DNA of 64,000 bases, from positions 2,823,001 through 2,887,000 of the forward strand of contig OY282432.1 in the NCBI GenBank assembly GCA_958295985.1, given 5' to 3'. Every line of letters starts with the position of its first letter. Positions within the stretch are counted from its first letter, which is position 1. The position numbers were made by a program, and so were the translations under genes. The stretch is from an uncultured Candidatus Binatia bacterium. Lineage in GTDB: Bacteria > Desulfobacterota > Binatia > UBA9968 > JAJDTQ01. The notes below the pieces were generated by a model that worked only from the letters and a program-made list of their open reading frames with translations, was not told the origin of the DNA and ran no database searches. This document shows, in pieces, positions 52,484-62,150 of this stretch.

Positions 52484-52807
52484 GTGATAAAGACGTTGAT
52501 GTTGCTGGTAGGGTGGGGGCTTGTATTTGCGTTAGCAGTGGAAGCGTTGGCGGAGTGGCCCTGGGAGAGGTCTGCGCGTGTGCAGAAGGAGGTGGCGGAG
52601 CAAAAGGCGCGGCGTGAGGCGGAGTATCAGAAACGGGTAGGTCGCGGGGAGGCGAGGCCGATAGAGGGGGCTGTATACGATGCGGATTGCGATGACGGAA
52701 GTTATTTCGTGAGGCGTCGTCCGTTGGTGTGGGACTTCTTGCGGGGCGGGTATGAGACGAATCGGGTTGCATTGGATGATTGGCTGGTTGTGGCGTCAGG
52801 AAGGTAA
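52484..52807 (+). CDS. Small exported or membrane-anchored hypothetical protein
   Basis: The 107-residue product begins with a hydrophobic segment (IKTLMLLVGWGLVFALAVEA) that may be a signal peptide, cleaved after ALA, then a charged helical stretch (RVQKEVAEQKARREAEYQKR) and a short conserved-looking end. GTG at 52484 follows an AAGGGGAG site; a GTG at 52469 is the alternative. Function unknown. Confidence 0.55.
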   Translation: MIKTLMLLVGWGLVFALAVEALAEWPWERSARVQKEVAEQKARREAEYQKRVGRGEARPIEGAVYDADCDDGSYFVRRRPLVWDFLRGGYETNRVALDDWLVVASGR

Positions 52808-52815
52808 ACCGTTAA

Positions 52816-53814
52816 ATGTCAAGTCGGGAACAACAGCGTCAACTTGAGGAAGTTAGGGAGCGGGATGGCAACTTGTGCGGGCATCATTATGGCGGTTGCG
52901 GGGAGAGCGTCGGGTCAGACGCGACAATGGATCACATTGTTCCCGAGAAGATGCTGCCTCCGTCGGCTCGGGACAACTACATACACTTTGAAGCTCGAAG
53001 AGAGGCTTTTTCAAGATCAAGTGGTGGTTGGCAGAAGTGGTTGAAAAACTTGAATCTTCAACTGATGCACAAGGATTGCAATCGTCGGAAAGGCAGTGTG
53101 TTCCCCGACCCTTTCATTGACAGTCGCTGTGAGTGTTGTCGGTGGTTCTACGGTGTGCAGTATCAAGATGGCGGTATTCGTCCAGTGATGCCGGGAGATG
53201 ATGACCCGGCGTGTGATCGGGGTTCGCATAGAATCCTTTTGATGCGGTCGATTTCGATTCTAGGTGAGGACAAGACCGTCTTTGTCGGGATTCCATTCGG
53301 GCCGTGGTTTCGTGGTTTGCGCATGACTGGGGAGACGTTTGGACCTGTAGCCTCTATTCTTACGTATCAGAGTGATGGCAAGGTTGTTGTAGGAGGCAGC
53401 CGCGGAACTCCGTTGTCCTTGATGGCCATGCGATGGAATAACGTTCCGTTGGGCATTGAGGGGGTAAAGCCTTTTATGGAACGAGGGTCCGATGTTGCCG
53501 AAGGATCGAATCCGAATCAGAGTGAGATAGATGAATCCATTGCTCATTGTGAATCTTTTGGGATGGAAATGTCGGGGGTTCCGGTTTGGACGGGGGACCT
53601 GTACGTCAGTGATTTCCGTAGGGTTCGATACCCTGTGGATGATGAAGGGAGGGAGGAGGTTCGTCGGGACGTTCAGTCGTCTGTATCCCTTCGAGATAAA
53701 GCGGGCATGTGGTATTCAGGGCCGCTTTATCTGAGAGTGTGCGGGAAGGGAGAACGATTGATGGATGTGTCGGGGCCTGAAGGTTGGGTTTCTCGGAAGA
53801 GGACTGCCTTCTAG
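52816..53814 (+). CDS. HNH-type endonuclease domain protein
   Basis: This 332-residue protein has an HNH nuclease fold in the first 95 residues: zinc-type cysteines (C21, C28), the DH pair in MDHIVPEK (39-40), an Asn (NLNLQL) and HKDCNRRKG (H85, C88). A further Cys pair (CECC) follows. The remaining 220 residues have no recognised domain. Codon use differs from the host (more A/T-ending codons), which suggests recent transfer. It may be a restriction-type or mobile-element nuclease; there is no methylase or immunity gene beside it. Confidence 0.7.
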   Translation: MSSREQQRQLEEVRERDGNLCGHHYGGCGESVGSDATMDHIVPEKMLPPSARDNYIHFEARREAFSRSSGGWQKWLKNLNLQLMHKDCNRRKGSVFPDPFIDSRCECCRWFYGVQYQDGGIRPVMPGDDDPACDRGSHRILLMRSISILGEDKTVFVGIPFGPWFRGLRMTGETFGPVASILTYQSDGKVVVGGSRGTPLSLMAMRWNNVPLGIEGVKPFMERGSDVAEGSNPNQSEIDESIAHCESFGMEMSGVPVWTGDLYVSDFRRVRYPVDDEGREEVRRDVQSSVSLRDKAGMWYSGPLYLRVCGKGERLMDVSGPEGWVSRKRTAF

Positions 53815-53982
53815 GGTTGTATGGGTGGAATAGCGGCCGGATGAGGGGTAGGCGCGGCAACCGCGCTCGTTCTGATTCTGTAGAGTTGGTGCTGGATTAC
53901 GCTGAGGCTCAAAAGTGGATTTCGACTATTTCGACTTGGCCGAAGCCCAACTGACCCGCGAGCTACCGTAAGCGTGGCGAGA

Positions 53983-53997
53983 TTTCAAACTGAGCCA
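53983..53997 (-). repeat. Internal copy of the island's terminal repeat
   Basis: TTTCAAACTGAGCCA repeats the inner 15 bases of the right terminal repeat 24 bases inward. Confidence 0.75.
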
Positions 53998-54006
53998 TTG
54001 CCCAAC

Positions 54007-54026
54007 TTTCAAACTGAGCCACTACC
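54007..54026 (-). repeat. Right terminal inverted repeat of the island
   Basis: Exact reverse complement of 47142-47161. It lies 40 bases past the end of the COG0523 GTPase gene. Confidence 0.9.
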
Positions 54027-54066
54027 TTGCGGGTTCGTCCACGAGCTTCGGGTTCAGGATACGACA

Positions 54067-55305
54067 CTAACAGCACGGCATCGGATTCTCGATGAGGTTG
54101 TAGACGCTGTCGAAGTTAACCTCGTTGATGGTCTTCTGGATCTTGTAGAAGCGCGGCGGCTCCGCTTCCAGGAACACCATGATGGCGGTCTCGATGGGGG
54201 GGCAGCCCGGCTTGACGCAGGGGACCTCCTTGACGATGATGGGGGTCTTCGACGGGAATTCCAGGGCCTGCCGGACCCAGATGCAGATCTGGTCCAGGGT
54301 GAAGGAAGACACGTCGCGATAGATATCCAGCTCGCCGTCCGTCCCGGCTTCGTGCTCCGAGCGAAGGCAGGTCTTGAGCCCGCTCCGCAGCGCCTCGCCA
54401 TCGAGGTCCCGGCCGATGAACACCAGCCGGTTGAGCCGTTCCTCATCCGTATCCCACTCGCGTCCCAGACGCCCCTCGAACATGCTGTGGACTCCGTGAA
54501 ACACGAACTGGTGGGAGTCGCCGTGCATGTTGAGGATGCCCTTCATGCGCAGGATGTCGGCCCCCTTCTCCGCCAGCACCGACCGGAACCAGTGGCTCAG
54601 GCGGGTCTTGTCGAGATCCCCGGGCTGCACGAACGAGACGGTCCCGACCGAGGGTTGGTGCTCGTGGCGATGGCCGTTCTCGACCGCGTGGCGTCTGGCT
54701 TCCAGGTCGAAGGCCCGCATCTCCAGCAGTTCGCCGATGTCCACCTCCGCGTTCCGCGTGGGGGTGACCCGGGCCGTGGGGTTCAGCTCGGTGAGCCTGC
54801 CGGTCAACGCTTCCGCTTCCTCCGGCGTGATGAGGTCGGTCTTGTTGAGCAGGATGGCGTCCGCGCAGGCGACCTGTTCGCGGGCCTCGTGGTGGGCGGC
54901 GAGTTGCTGCTCGACGTGCATGCCGTCCGCCACCGTCACCACGGCCTGGAGCTCGAAGTCCTGGCGAATCCGTTGGTCCAGCAACAGGGTCTGGACGATG
55001 ACCGTGGGGTCCGCGAGGCCGGAGGTCTCCACCACCAGGTAGTCGAAGGTATCGCGCCGTTCCAGCAGTTGCAGCAGCACCCGCAGCAGGTCGCCCTGGA
55101 CCGTGCAGCAGATGCAGCCGTTGTTCATCTGGAAGATTTCCTCTTCCGAGGCGACGATGAGGTGGTGGTCGATGCCTACCTCGCCGAACTCGTTGATGAC
55201 CACGGCGATGCGGTGGCCGTGAGGCGCGGTGAGGATGCGGTTCAGCAGCGTGGTCTTGCCGGCCCCAAGAAAGCCCGTGAGGATGACGACGGGGATCTTG
55301 GTCAT
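54067..55305 (-). CDS. COG0523 (CobW/P47K) family GTPase, metallochaperone-like
   Basis: This 412-residue protein has the P-loop GFLGAGKTTL (11-20), the family CxCC metal motif NNGCICC (Cys64, 66, 67) and the G4 motif NKTD. A His-rich spot (GHRHEHQ) lies in the middle and the protein ends in PMPCC. COG0523 GTPases deliver metals such as zinc, cobalt or nickel to proteins. It is the last gene of the molybdenum hydroxylase operon, 3 bases after the large subunit gene, so it may serve maturation of that enzyme. The C-terminal 60 residues after EVPCVKPGC look like an extension beyond the usual CobW C-terminal domain. Confidence 0.88.
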   Translation of the reverse strand: MTKIPVVILTGFLGAGKTTLLNRILTAPHGHRIAVVINEFGEVGIDHHLIVASEEEIFQMNNGCICCTVQGDLLRVLLQLLERRDTFDYLVVETSGLADPTVIVQTLLLDQRIRQDFELQAVVTVADGMHVEQQLAAHHEAREQVACADAILLNKTDLITPEEAEALTGRLTELNPTARVTPTRNAEVDIGELLEMRAFDLEARRHAVENGHRHEHQPSVGTVSFVQPGDLDKTRLSHWFRSVLAEKGADILRMKGILNMHGDSHQFVFHGVHSMFEGRLGREWDTDEERLNRLVFIGRDLDGEALRSGLKTCLRSEHEAGTDGELDIYRDVSSFTLDQICIWVRQALEFPSKTPIIVKEVPCVKPGCPPIETAIMVFLEAEPPRFYKIQKTINEVNFDSVYNLIENPMPCC

Positions 55306-55308
55306 GAC

Positions 55309-57600
55309 TTACTTCCGGTCGCGCTCCTCCAGGGCCCGGAACACCCGTTCCGGGGTCAGCGGAAGCTCGCGGACACGGGACTTGATGGCGTCCGCCACCG
55401 CGTTGCCGATGGCCGCGGGGGTGGGCGCGAGCCCGGGCTCGCCCAGGCCCTTGGCGCCGTAGGGGCCCTCGGGCTCGGCGCACTCGACGATGATGGGAAT
55501 GATCTCGGGCACGTCCAGCGACGTCACCAAGTGGTAGTCGAGGAACGAGGGATTCCGCACCTTGCCGTTTTCGTCGATGACCAGGTTCTCGTGGAGCGCG
55601 GCGCCGATGCCCATGGCCACGCCTCCCTCGATCTGGGCCGCGCAGTTGAGCGGGTTGATGGCCTTGCCCACATCGTGGGCCGCGGACACCCGGTGCAGCC
55701 GGACCCGGCCGGTCTCCTCGTCCACCGATGCCTCCGCGGCCTGGGTGGCGTACATGTAGAATGCGGATGCGTGGTCGCTGTGGCCCGTCTCCAGGTCCAG
55801 GTCCTTGCCGGTCTCGTAGGTGTAGTCGCCGTCCCCGCGCAGCAGCGCGCCGGCCCCCAGCTTCCGCCGGATCAACTCGCCGAAGGTCAGGGCCATCTCC
55901 TCATGGTCCTCGAGGTGCACCTTGCCGTCGGCCAGCACCAGCTCTTCCTGCTTCCCTTCGAGCATGGGGCCGGCCATCTCCAGGAGCTGTTCGCGCACGT
56001 CGATGGCGGCGCGGCGCACGGCGTTGCCCATGTGATAGGTGCTGCGGCTGGAGGTGGTGGAGGCGTCGAACGGGATGACGTCGGTATCCAGCGGCGCCAC
56101 CCGTACCTGCTCGATGGGTATCCGCAGCTCTTCCGCGGCGACCTGCGAGAGGATCGTGCTGCATCCCTGGCCGATCTCTACCGTGCCCGCCAGCACCGTC
56201 ACCTCGTTGTCGGCGTCCAGCAGCACGCCGGCCTTGGAGGTGGTGGGCGACCGGGTGGGCTTGGAGATGCAGGCCAGGCCCCGTCCCACCCCCGCGGGGC
56301 GCGGCTTGTCCCAGTCGATGGCCGCGGCCGCCTTGGTCAGGGTCTCGGTGAGGCCCACGCTGTGGAGCTGCTCGCCCCAGTAGGCCACGTCGCCGTCCAC
56401 GAAGACGTTCTTGAGGCGGAACTCCAGGGGATCCATGCCGAGCCTGCGGGCGAGTTCGTCCATGTGCTGCTCGGTGGCCCAGGCCCCCTGGGGGATGCCG
56501 TAGCCGCGAAAGGCCCCGGCCACGGGCTTGTTGGTGTACACGGCATAACCGTCCACGTGGACGTGGGGGATGCGGTAGGGGCCGGGAGAGGGGAGGCTGC
56601 CGCGGATGCACACCGTGGGGCTCTTCTCGGCGTAGGCGCCGCCGCCCCAGTACAGGGTCATGTGCCGGGCCATCAGCGTGCCGTCGTTCCTGACGCCGCT
56701 CTTGACGCGCACCGTGGCCTCGTGGCGCACCAGCGTCGAGATGAAGGTTTCCTCGCGGTTGAACTTCACCCGCACCGGCCGGCCGTTGGTGTGGAACGCC
56801 AGCCCCATGGCGATGGGCTCCAGCTTGAGGCCGCCCTTGGAGCCGAAGCCGCCGCCCTGGAGCGGGTTGATGAGGCGGATCTGTTCCTGAGGCAGGCCCA
56901 GGGCTTCGGCCACCTCGGTCAGCGCCCGGAAGGGCGCGTCGTTGGCCACCCAGACGGTGACCCGTCCGGTCTCGGGGTCTACCTGGGCATGGGCCGAATG
57001 GGGCTCCATGGCCGCGTGCTGGATGACCGGCACGTAGTAGCTTTCCTCCAGCACCACGTCCGACTGCCTGAACCCTTCGGCGGTGTCCCCGGTGCGCAGC
57101 TTGAAGTGTTCGCACACGTTGGGCATGGGCGCGCCGACGATGAAAGGGGCCTTGCGATAGCCTTCGAAGTCCTCATGGATGGCCACGGCGCCGGGCCGGC
57201 AGGCTTCCTCGGGCGTGAAGTAGGCGGGCAGGTCCTGGTACTCCACTTCGATGAGTTTCAGCGCGGCCTGGGCGGTGTCTTCGTCCACCGCGGCCACCGC
57301 GGCCACGGGCTCGCCGACGTAGCGCACCTTGCCCTGGGCCAGGAAGGGCTTGTCCTTGATGGACTCGCCGTGGGTCCACGGCGCGTCGGCGCCGGAAATG
57401 GCCGCCACGACCCCCGGATGCCGGCGCGCCTTCTCCAGGTCGAGCCTGACGATGCGCGCGTGGGGCCGGGTGCTGAACAGGACCTTGCCGTGCAGCATGT
57501 CCGGCAGCGCCAGATCGTACCCGTAGGTGGCCGCGCCCGTGATCTTGTCGTCCACGTCGACGCGGGTGACCGGATGGCCGACTACCTTGAGCTCACTCAT
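55309..57600 (-). CDS. Molybdenum hydroxylase large (molybdopterin-binding) subunit
   Basis: This 763-residue protein is a full-length, unsplit xanthine-dehydrogenase-family catalytic subunit. Motifs in order: the N-terminal a/b hammerhead with [14 protein letters not shown], the molybdopterin loop [29 protein letters not shown], the late [12 protein letters not shown] and [10 protein letters not shown] with the catalytic Glu. Its start overlaps the 2Fe-2S gene by 8 bases. It is a paralogue of the split subunit at 1067-3378. Substrate unknown. Confidence 0.94.
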   Translation of the reverse strand: MSELKVVGHPVTRVDVDDKITGAATYGYDLALPDMLHGKVLFSTRPHARIVRLDLEKARRHPGVVAAISGADAPWTHGESIKDKPFLAQGKVRYVGEPVAAVAAVDEDTAQAALKLIEVEYQDLPAYFTPEEACRPGAVAIHEDFEGYRKAPFIVGAPMPNVCEHFKLRTGDTAEGFRQSDVVLEESYYVPVIQHAAMEPHSAHAQVDPETGRVTVWVANDAPFRALTEVAEALGLPQEQIRLINPLQGGGFGSKGGLKLEPIAMGLAFHTNGRPVRVKFNREETFISTLVRHEATVRVKSGVRNDGTLMARHMTLYWGGGAYAEKSPTVCIRGSLPSPGPYRIPHVHVDGYAVYTNKPVAGAFRGYGIPQGAWATEQHMDELARRLGMDPLEFRLKNVFVDGDVAYWGEQLHSVGLTETLTKAAAAIDWDKPRPAGVGRGLACISKPTRSPTTSKAGVLLDADNEVTVLAGTVEIGQGCSTILSQVAAEELRIPIEQVRVAPLDTDVIPFDASTTSSRSTYHMGNAVRRAAIDVREQLLEMAGPMLEGKQEELVLADGKVHLEDHEEMALTFGELIRRKLGAGALLRGDGDYTYETGKDLDLETGHSDHASAFYMYATQAAEASVDEETGRVRLHRVSAAHDVGKAINPLNCAAQIEGGVAMGIGAALHENLVIDENGKVRNPSFLDYHLVTSLDVPEIIPIIVECAEPEGPYGAKGLGEPGLAPTPAAIGNAVADAIKSRVRELPLTPERVFRALEERDRK

Positions 57601-58090
57601 GGTCCCGTCCCTGACCGGCGCGCCGGCGAAGCTCGGCGGCTGCGTCCTGGACCGCCTCCACGATCTTCACGTATCCGGTGCAGCGGCACAGGTTGCCCGA
57701 AAGGGCGAAGCGGATCTCGTCGTCCGTCGGGTCGGGGTTCTCGTCGAGGAACGACTTGGCCATCATCAGCATGCCCGGGGTGCAGTAGCCGCACTGGGCG
57801 CCGCCGTCGGCGATGAAGGCCGCCTGGACGGGGTGGTAGGCGTTGCCGTCCTTGAGCCCCTCGATGGTGACGATATCGGCCTCGTTGAGCTCGCCGGCCA
57901 GCACCAGGCACGAGTTCACCGGCCTGCCGTCGAGGAAGACCGTGCAGGCGCCGCAGTCTCCGGTGCCGCAGCCCTCCTTGGTGCCGGTGAGGCCGATCTC
58001 GTCCCGGAGCAGATCCAGGAGCAGGCGGTGCGCCGGGGTGGTCACCGAAGCGGCCTCCCCGTTCAGCGTGAATTCGATGGTTTGATTCAT
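57593..58090 (-). CDS. Molybdenum hydroxylase 2Fe-2S subunit
   Basis: This 165-residue subunit has the two iron-sulfur motifs [16 protein letters not shown] with NSCL, and CGYCTPGM with [11 protein letters not shown]. It lies between the FAD and large subunit genes in the same direction; it ends 8 bases inside the large subunit gene. Confidence 0.95.
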   Translation of the reverse strand: MNQTIEFTLNGEAASVTTPAHRLLLDLLRDEIGLTGTKEGCGTGDCGACTVFLDGRPVNSCLVLAGELNEADIVTIEGLKDGNAYHPVQAAFIADGGAQCGYCTPGMLMMAKSFLDENPDPTDDEIRFALSGNLCRCTGYVKIVEAVQDAAAELRRRAGQGRDHE

Positions 58091-58186
58091 GGATTCAAAG
58101 GCTCCTTCTCCAAAGGCTCCTTCCCGGCCGTGAACGCTCGCGGTGTCACGAGACCGGGCAAACCGGCCGGCGCTCCGCCCCGCGGC

Positions 58187-59104
58187 CTATCCGTATCGCC
58201 GGTCCCGCCGGCGGGTCCACGGCGCCGGGCCGCTTCCCGCGGCGGCGTTCAGCAGCGCCCGCGCGGTGTTCACTCGCACCATGGCCCTGCGGTACTCGGC
58301 GGAGGAGCGCACGTCGCTGATGGGGCTGCATTCCTCGGATGCCTGCCTGCCGGCCCGGTGCGCAAGCTCCTCGGTCAATACCTGGCCCCGGAGCAGGCCT
58401 TCGGCCTGGGGCGCCCGCATGGGCGTGGGCGACACTGCCCCGAGGGCGATGGCCACCGACTCGCAGCGCCGGCCGGCTTCGGCCAGCGTCAGGGTCACGG
58501 CCACCCCGATGTAGGCCAGGTCCATCATGTCCCGCGGCGAGAACTTGATGTACTCTCCCACGAGACGCGGGTCCTGGGGCGGAATCGAGAGCTCGGTCAG
58601 GACCTCACCGGTCTGCGCAACGGTTTGGCCGGGTCCGCGAAAGAAATCCCGGAGCTCCATCACCCGTTCGCCGCCGGCGCCGCTCAGCCGGGCCCTGGCG
58701 TCCAGCGCCAGCAGCGCCGGCGCCACGTCCGCCGAAGGGGTGGCGTTGGCCATGTTGCCGCCGATGGTGGCGCGGTTGCGGATCTGGATGGAGCCCACCT
58801 CCGCGGCGCTCCGGGCCAGGAACGGATAACGTCCGGCGATGAGAGGGGAGGTCTCTACCTCCCGCAGCGTGGTCAGGGCGCCGACGGCAATGCCCCCGCC
58901 GGCCTCTTCGCGGATCCCCGACAGGGACGGTATCTTCTTGAGATCCACCACGTATTTGGGCACCAGCCCCTTTTCCTTCATGGCGATGACCAGGTCGGTG
59001 CCGCCCGCCAGAAAGTGGCCTCCGGGCCCGCGGTCCAGCATGATCCTGGTAGCTTCCGCCAGGCTCGTGGGCTGGTGAAATTCCAGCGGCTCAGTGCGTT
59101 TCAT
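58187..59104 (-). CDS. Molybdenum hydroxylase FAD-binding subunit
   Basis: This 305-residue protein has the flavin-binding motifs FLAGGTDLVIAMKEKG near the N-terminus and TIGGNMANATPSADVAP at about residue 115. It is a complete version of the subunit that is cut off at the left end of the window. A gap of about 96 bases separates it from the 2Fe-2S gene. Confidence 0.94.
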   Translation of the reverse strand: MKRTEPLEFHQPTSLAEATRIMLDRGPGGHFLAGGTDLVIAMKEKGLVPKYVVDLKKIPSLSGIREEAGGGIAVGALTTLREVETSPLIAGRYPFLARSAAEVGSIQIRNRATIGGNMANATPSADVAPALLALDARARLSGAGGERVMELRDFFRGPGQTVAQTGEVLTELSIPPQDPRLVGEYIKFSPRDMMDLAYIGVAVTLTLAEAGRRCESVAIALGAVSPTPMRAPQAEGLLRGQVLTEELAHRAGRQASEECSPISDVRSSAEYRRAMVRVNTARALLNAAAGSGPAPWTRRRDRRYG

Positions 59105-59211
59105 GCTCCTCCTCGCACTTGAGAGTTTCTCGTTTCCGTTCGCCCTGGGCCTGGCGCCGGCGAACTCGAAGGGCGCTCAGGACCATTCGGCACAGGCCCT
59201 TCCGGTCTGCT

Positions 59212-60585
59212 TCAGTCCGGTGTCGGCGCCACCATGCGTCCGATGGGCCGGCCCACGGGCTCGCCGTCCTGCATCTGCACGTGGCCCCGCACGACGGCCG
59301 CCACGGGCATTCCCTTCACCTTCCAGCCGTGCCACGGCGAGGGGTTGTTCTTGCTGTGCAGCCTGGTGATGTCGATGGCGCCTTCCTTGTCCATGTCCAC
59401 GATGGTCACGTCGCCGTCGGCGCCCACGCGGAGGGCGCCTTTCCGGGGATAGAGTTGCCAGACTTTTGCGGGGTTTTCCGATGCCAGCTTAACGTAATGG
59501 TTGAGACTCATGCGGCCCTTGTTGACCTCCGTGAGCATCAGCGGGACGCCGGTTTCCACCCCGCAGAAGCCGGAGATGCAGTCCCAGATGGCGGGCTTCA
59601 GCATGTTGCCGTGGATGTCCGCGCCCTTTTCCTCCAGCGTGTGGGGCGAGTGATCGGTGGCGATCATGTCCACGTATCCGTTGAGCAGGCCGTCCCACAG
59701 CGCCTCGCCGTGGTCCCGGGTCCGCACCGGCGGGTTCATCTTGAGCAGGGGACCCGCCTTGTCCATGTCCCTGGGCTCCCGCAGCAGGTAGTGGGGCCCG
59801 GTCTCGGCCGTGACCCTGAGTCCCCGGGCCTTGGCGTCCCGGACCAGCCCCGCGGCCTGCTTGGAACTCATGTGCAGGACGTGGAGCTTGGTGCCGAAGG
59901 TCTCCGCAAAGAAGATGGCGTGGTGCACCGACTCCGCCTCGCACAGATACGGGCGGGTGGACTCCCAGTTGACCGGATCGGTCTTGCCTTCCTCCTTGAC
60001 GCGGTTCAGGTGGTGGTACATGATCTGGCGGTTCTCGGCGTGGATGCACAGTGGCAGCCGGGACTCGGTGATGTTCTGGAACACGTCCTGGCACACGCCG
60101 TCATCCGGGAAGGGCAGGTTGCCGATGGTCTCGCCGAAGAAGATCTTGTAACCCACCGCTCCAGCCCGGGCCATGGGCAGGATCTGGTCCGCGTTGGTCT
60201 GCACCACCACCCCGAGGAGCGCGAAATCCACCAGCGACTTCTCCTCGGCCAGCCGCTTCTTCTCCTCCACCTGCTCGGGATGGGTCACCGGCGGGATGGT
60301 GTTCGGCATATCCACCACGAAGGTGATGCCGCCGGCCACGGCCGCCCGGGACCCCGTGCCGAAGTCTTCCTTGTGGGTCATGCCCGGCTCGCGGAAGTGG
60401 ACGTGGCCGTCGATCAGTCCGGGCAGGATGTGCTTGCCCCTGGCGTCGATCTCCTGGACGCCTTCCGGGAGCGAGTCGTTGGTGCCGATGGCCACGAACT
60501 TCTCGCCGTGGATCGCCACGCCGCCGTCGAAGGTGTTCTCGGGCGTTACCACGGTGCCGTTCCTGATCACCAGATCTGCTTTCAT
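59212..60585 (-). CDS. Dihydroorotase/allantoinase family amidohydrolase
   Basis: This 457-residue enzyme hydrolyses a cyclic amide or ureide. Metal ligands: HVHFREPG, a carbamylatable Lys in VGYKIFFGE, His in CIHAENR and VLHMSSK, and Asp in IATDHSPHTL. The chain ends in the usual second beta-sandwich (LRVGADGDVTIVDMDK). It is the first gene of the minus-strand operon with the molybdenum hydroxylase, so the ring-opened product or substrate of that enzyme is a likely target. With pyrimidine genes absent, it is unlikely to be the biosynthetic dihydroorotase. Confidence 0.88.
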   Translation of the reverse strand: MKADLVIRNGTVVTPENTFDGGVAIHGEKFVAIGTNDSLPEGVQEIDARGKHILPGLIDGHVHFREPGMTHKEDFGTGSRAAVAGGITFVVDMPNTIPPVTHPEQVEEKKRLAEEKSLVDFALLGVVVQTNADQILPMARAGAVGYKIFFGETIGNLPFPDDGVCQDVFQNITESRLPLCIHAENRQIMYHHLNRVKEEGKTDPVNWESTRPYLCEAESVHHAIFFAETFGTKLHVLHMSSKQAAGLVRDAKARGLRVTAETGPHYLLREPRDMDKAGPLLKMNPPVRTRDHGEALWDGLLNGYVDMIATDHSPHTLEEKGADIHGNMLKPAIWDCISGFCGVETGVPLMLTEVNKGRMSLNHYVKLASENPAKVWQLYPRKGALRVGADGDVTIVDMDKEGAIDITRLHSKNNPSPWHGWKVKGMPVAAVVRGHVQMQDGEPVGRPIGRMVAPTPD

Positions 60586-60851
60586 GGAGGCTCCCTTCGC
60601 GTCGAATGAACGGATGTCCCGCGCGCAGCTTGCGGACGTGCCGGTCGGGTGTCGGTACGGTGGTCCCGCGCGACAAACTGTTGTTAGGAAAAAACCGCCC
60701 CGAAATCAACCCTGGGACCGCCGGTTTCAAGTTGAAATCCCGCAGCCAGTGTGCAATAGGTGGCTCATTCCAGTGCCCGGGCCGGTGCGCGTGTCGGGTG
60801 GTTGTTCCCCTCTATCGAACGCGGCAGCGCTGTCCGCGACGGAGGTTGCCG

Positions 60852-62000
60852 GTGAGTGACGACAGAGTCATGGTCGAAATCAGGAGCCTCGAGAAGTACT
60901 TCGGGGAAGGCGCCGAAAGGGTCCACGTTCTCAAGGGGGTTTCGCTGAGCATCCCCGAGGGCTCGCTCTACACCTTCCTGGGTCCCAGCGGTTGCGGCAA
61001 GACCACCACGCTGCGTTGCGTCGCCGGACTGGAGCGGCCGGAGAGCGGTGTCATCGACATCGACGAGAAGCCGGTGTTCAACTCCGCCGGCGGCGCCTAC
61101 GTCCCGCCCAACCACCGGCCCATCGGCATGGTGTTCCAGTCCTACGCCATCTGGCCGCACATGACGGTGGCGGAGAACGTGGGTTACCCGCTGACCATTC
61201 AGCGCCGTCCCAGGGCCGAGATCCGCAGCCGGGTGGAAGATGTGCTCAAGATCGTGGGTCTGGGGGGACTCGAGGAACGGCCGGCCCCCAAGCTGTCCGG
61301 CGGTCAGCAGCAGCGGGTGGCCTTTGCCCGGGCGCTGATCAACGAACCCAAGGTCATGCTGCTGGACGAGCCCCTCAGCAACCTCGACGCCAAGCTGCGG
61401 GAGCAGATGCGCTTCGAGATCAAGGCGCTCCAGCGGCGGGTCAATATCACGACCATCTACGTGACCCATGACCAGGCCGAGGCCCTGGCCATCTCCGATC
61501 AGATCGCGGTCATGCACGGCGGCAAGCTCATCGAGGTAGGGGACCCGCACCAGCTCTACGCCAAGCCCAAGCGCAAGTTCACCGCCACGTTTCTGGGTCT
61601 GACCAACCTCATCAACGGAAAGGTTGCGGAGGCCGGGGCCAATTCTCACCCCAGCCGGCTGGATACCGCGTTCGGCATGCTCTCGTTCGTTCCCGCGGTG
61701 CCCATGGAGAAGGGCGCCCATGCAGTGATCTCGATACGTCCCGAGAACATCACCGTGGCGTCCGAGGCGCCGGCGGAAACGGGGAACGTGCTGCAGGGGA
61801 CGCTCCACGACGCCGTGTTCATGGGCGACGCGTATCATTGCCAGGTCAGTGTCCGGGAGCAACTGATCCGTGTGCACACCCATCCCGCCAACGCCGTACC
61901 CGTGGGAACCAACGTCTATCTGACCCTCGACCCGGATAGCTGCAACGGATTGCCCGCGGACGACACGGAGGGCATGGACGACACCATGTTGGGGGACTGA
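60852..62000 (+). CDS. ABC transporter ATP-binding protein, PotA/UgpC/MalK type
   Basis: This 382-residue ATPase has Walker A GPSGCGKTTTL, the Q-loop VFQSYAIWPHMTV, signature LSGGQQQRVAFARAL, Walker B VMLLDEPLSNLD and a C-terminal TOBE-type region (from about residue 270). GTG at 60852 has GGAGG at proper spacing. It is divergent from the amidohydrolase operon; the 266 bases between them show no clear promoter by eye. No permease or binding protein is adjacent, so its partners are elsewhere. Iron, polyamine, thiamine or sugar systems use this type. Confidence 0.9.
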   Translation: MSDDRVMVEIRSLEKYFGEGAERVHVLKGVSLSIPEGSLYTFLGPSGCGKTTTLRCVAGLERPESGVIDIDEKPVFNSAGGAYVPPNHRPIGMVFQSYAIWPHMTVAENVGYPLTIQRRPRAEIRSRVEDVLKIVGLGGLEERPAPKLSGGQQQRVAFARALINEPKVMLLDEPLSNLDAKLREQMRFEIKALQRRVNITTIYVTHDQAEALAISDQIAVMHGGKLIEVGDPHQLYAKPKRKFTATFLGLTNLINGKVAEAGANSHPSRLDTAFGMLSFVPAVPMEKGAHAVISIRPENITVASEAPAETGNVLQGTLHDAVFMGDAYHCQVSVREQLIRVHTHPANAVPVGTNVYLTLDPDSCNGLPADDTEGMDDTMLGD

Positions 62001-62091
62001 AGTCGCGTTGGCAGAGTCCGCCGTCCCCGTCATTTCGGCTTTCTCCGGGACGACGGTTCGGGCGTTTCCTTCCGGTGACGAACCGGGCTTG

Positions 62092-62120
62092 TTGATCGGA
62101 TCTCCCGTAGGGGCTATGGT
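62092..62120 (+). promoter_or_regulatory. Sigma-70-like promoter for the second UbiD gene
   Basis: TTGATC (62092-62097), a 17-base spacer, and TATGGT (62115-62120) lie 31 bases before the UbiD start. Confidence 0.55.
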
Positions 62121-62150
62121 AATACGAACATCGAAGGAAGGAGCCGTTTT

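Larger units (their letters stand above)
47142..54026. mobile_element. Accessory island bounded by 20-bp perfect inverted repeats
   Basis: The segment between recR and the COG0523 GTPase gene starts with GGTAGTGGCTCAGTTTGAAA (47142-47161) and ends with its exact reverse complement (54007-54026). At the right end a second copy of TTTCAAACTGAGCCA lies 24 bases inward (53983-53997), like the multiple terminal repeats of IS21-type elements. The content has lower GC, weaker codon bias and several broken genes. The last 250 bases (53815-54066) hold no gene. No intact transposase or integrase is inside, and no clear target duplication was seen, so it is probably a decayed or non-autonomous element. 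Confidence 0.7.

Noticed and set aside
47142-54026. Prophage or integrative element with tRNA attachment site
   Set aside because: No phage structural genes, integrase or tRNA-derived direct repeats; the boundary repeats are inverted, which points to a transposon-type element.
59119-60609. Plus-strand frame of about 500 codons opposite the amidohydrolase gene
   Set aside because: It is the antisense shadow of the dihydroorotase-family gene, whose metal motifs are all in the minus-strand frame.
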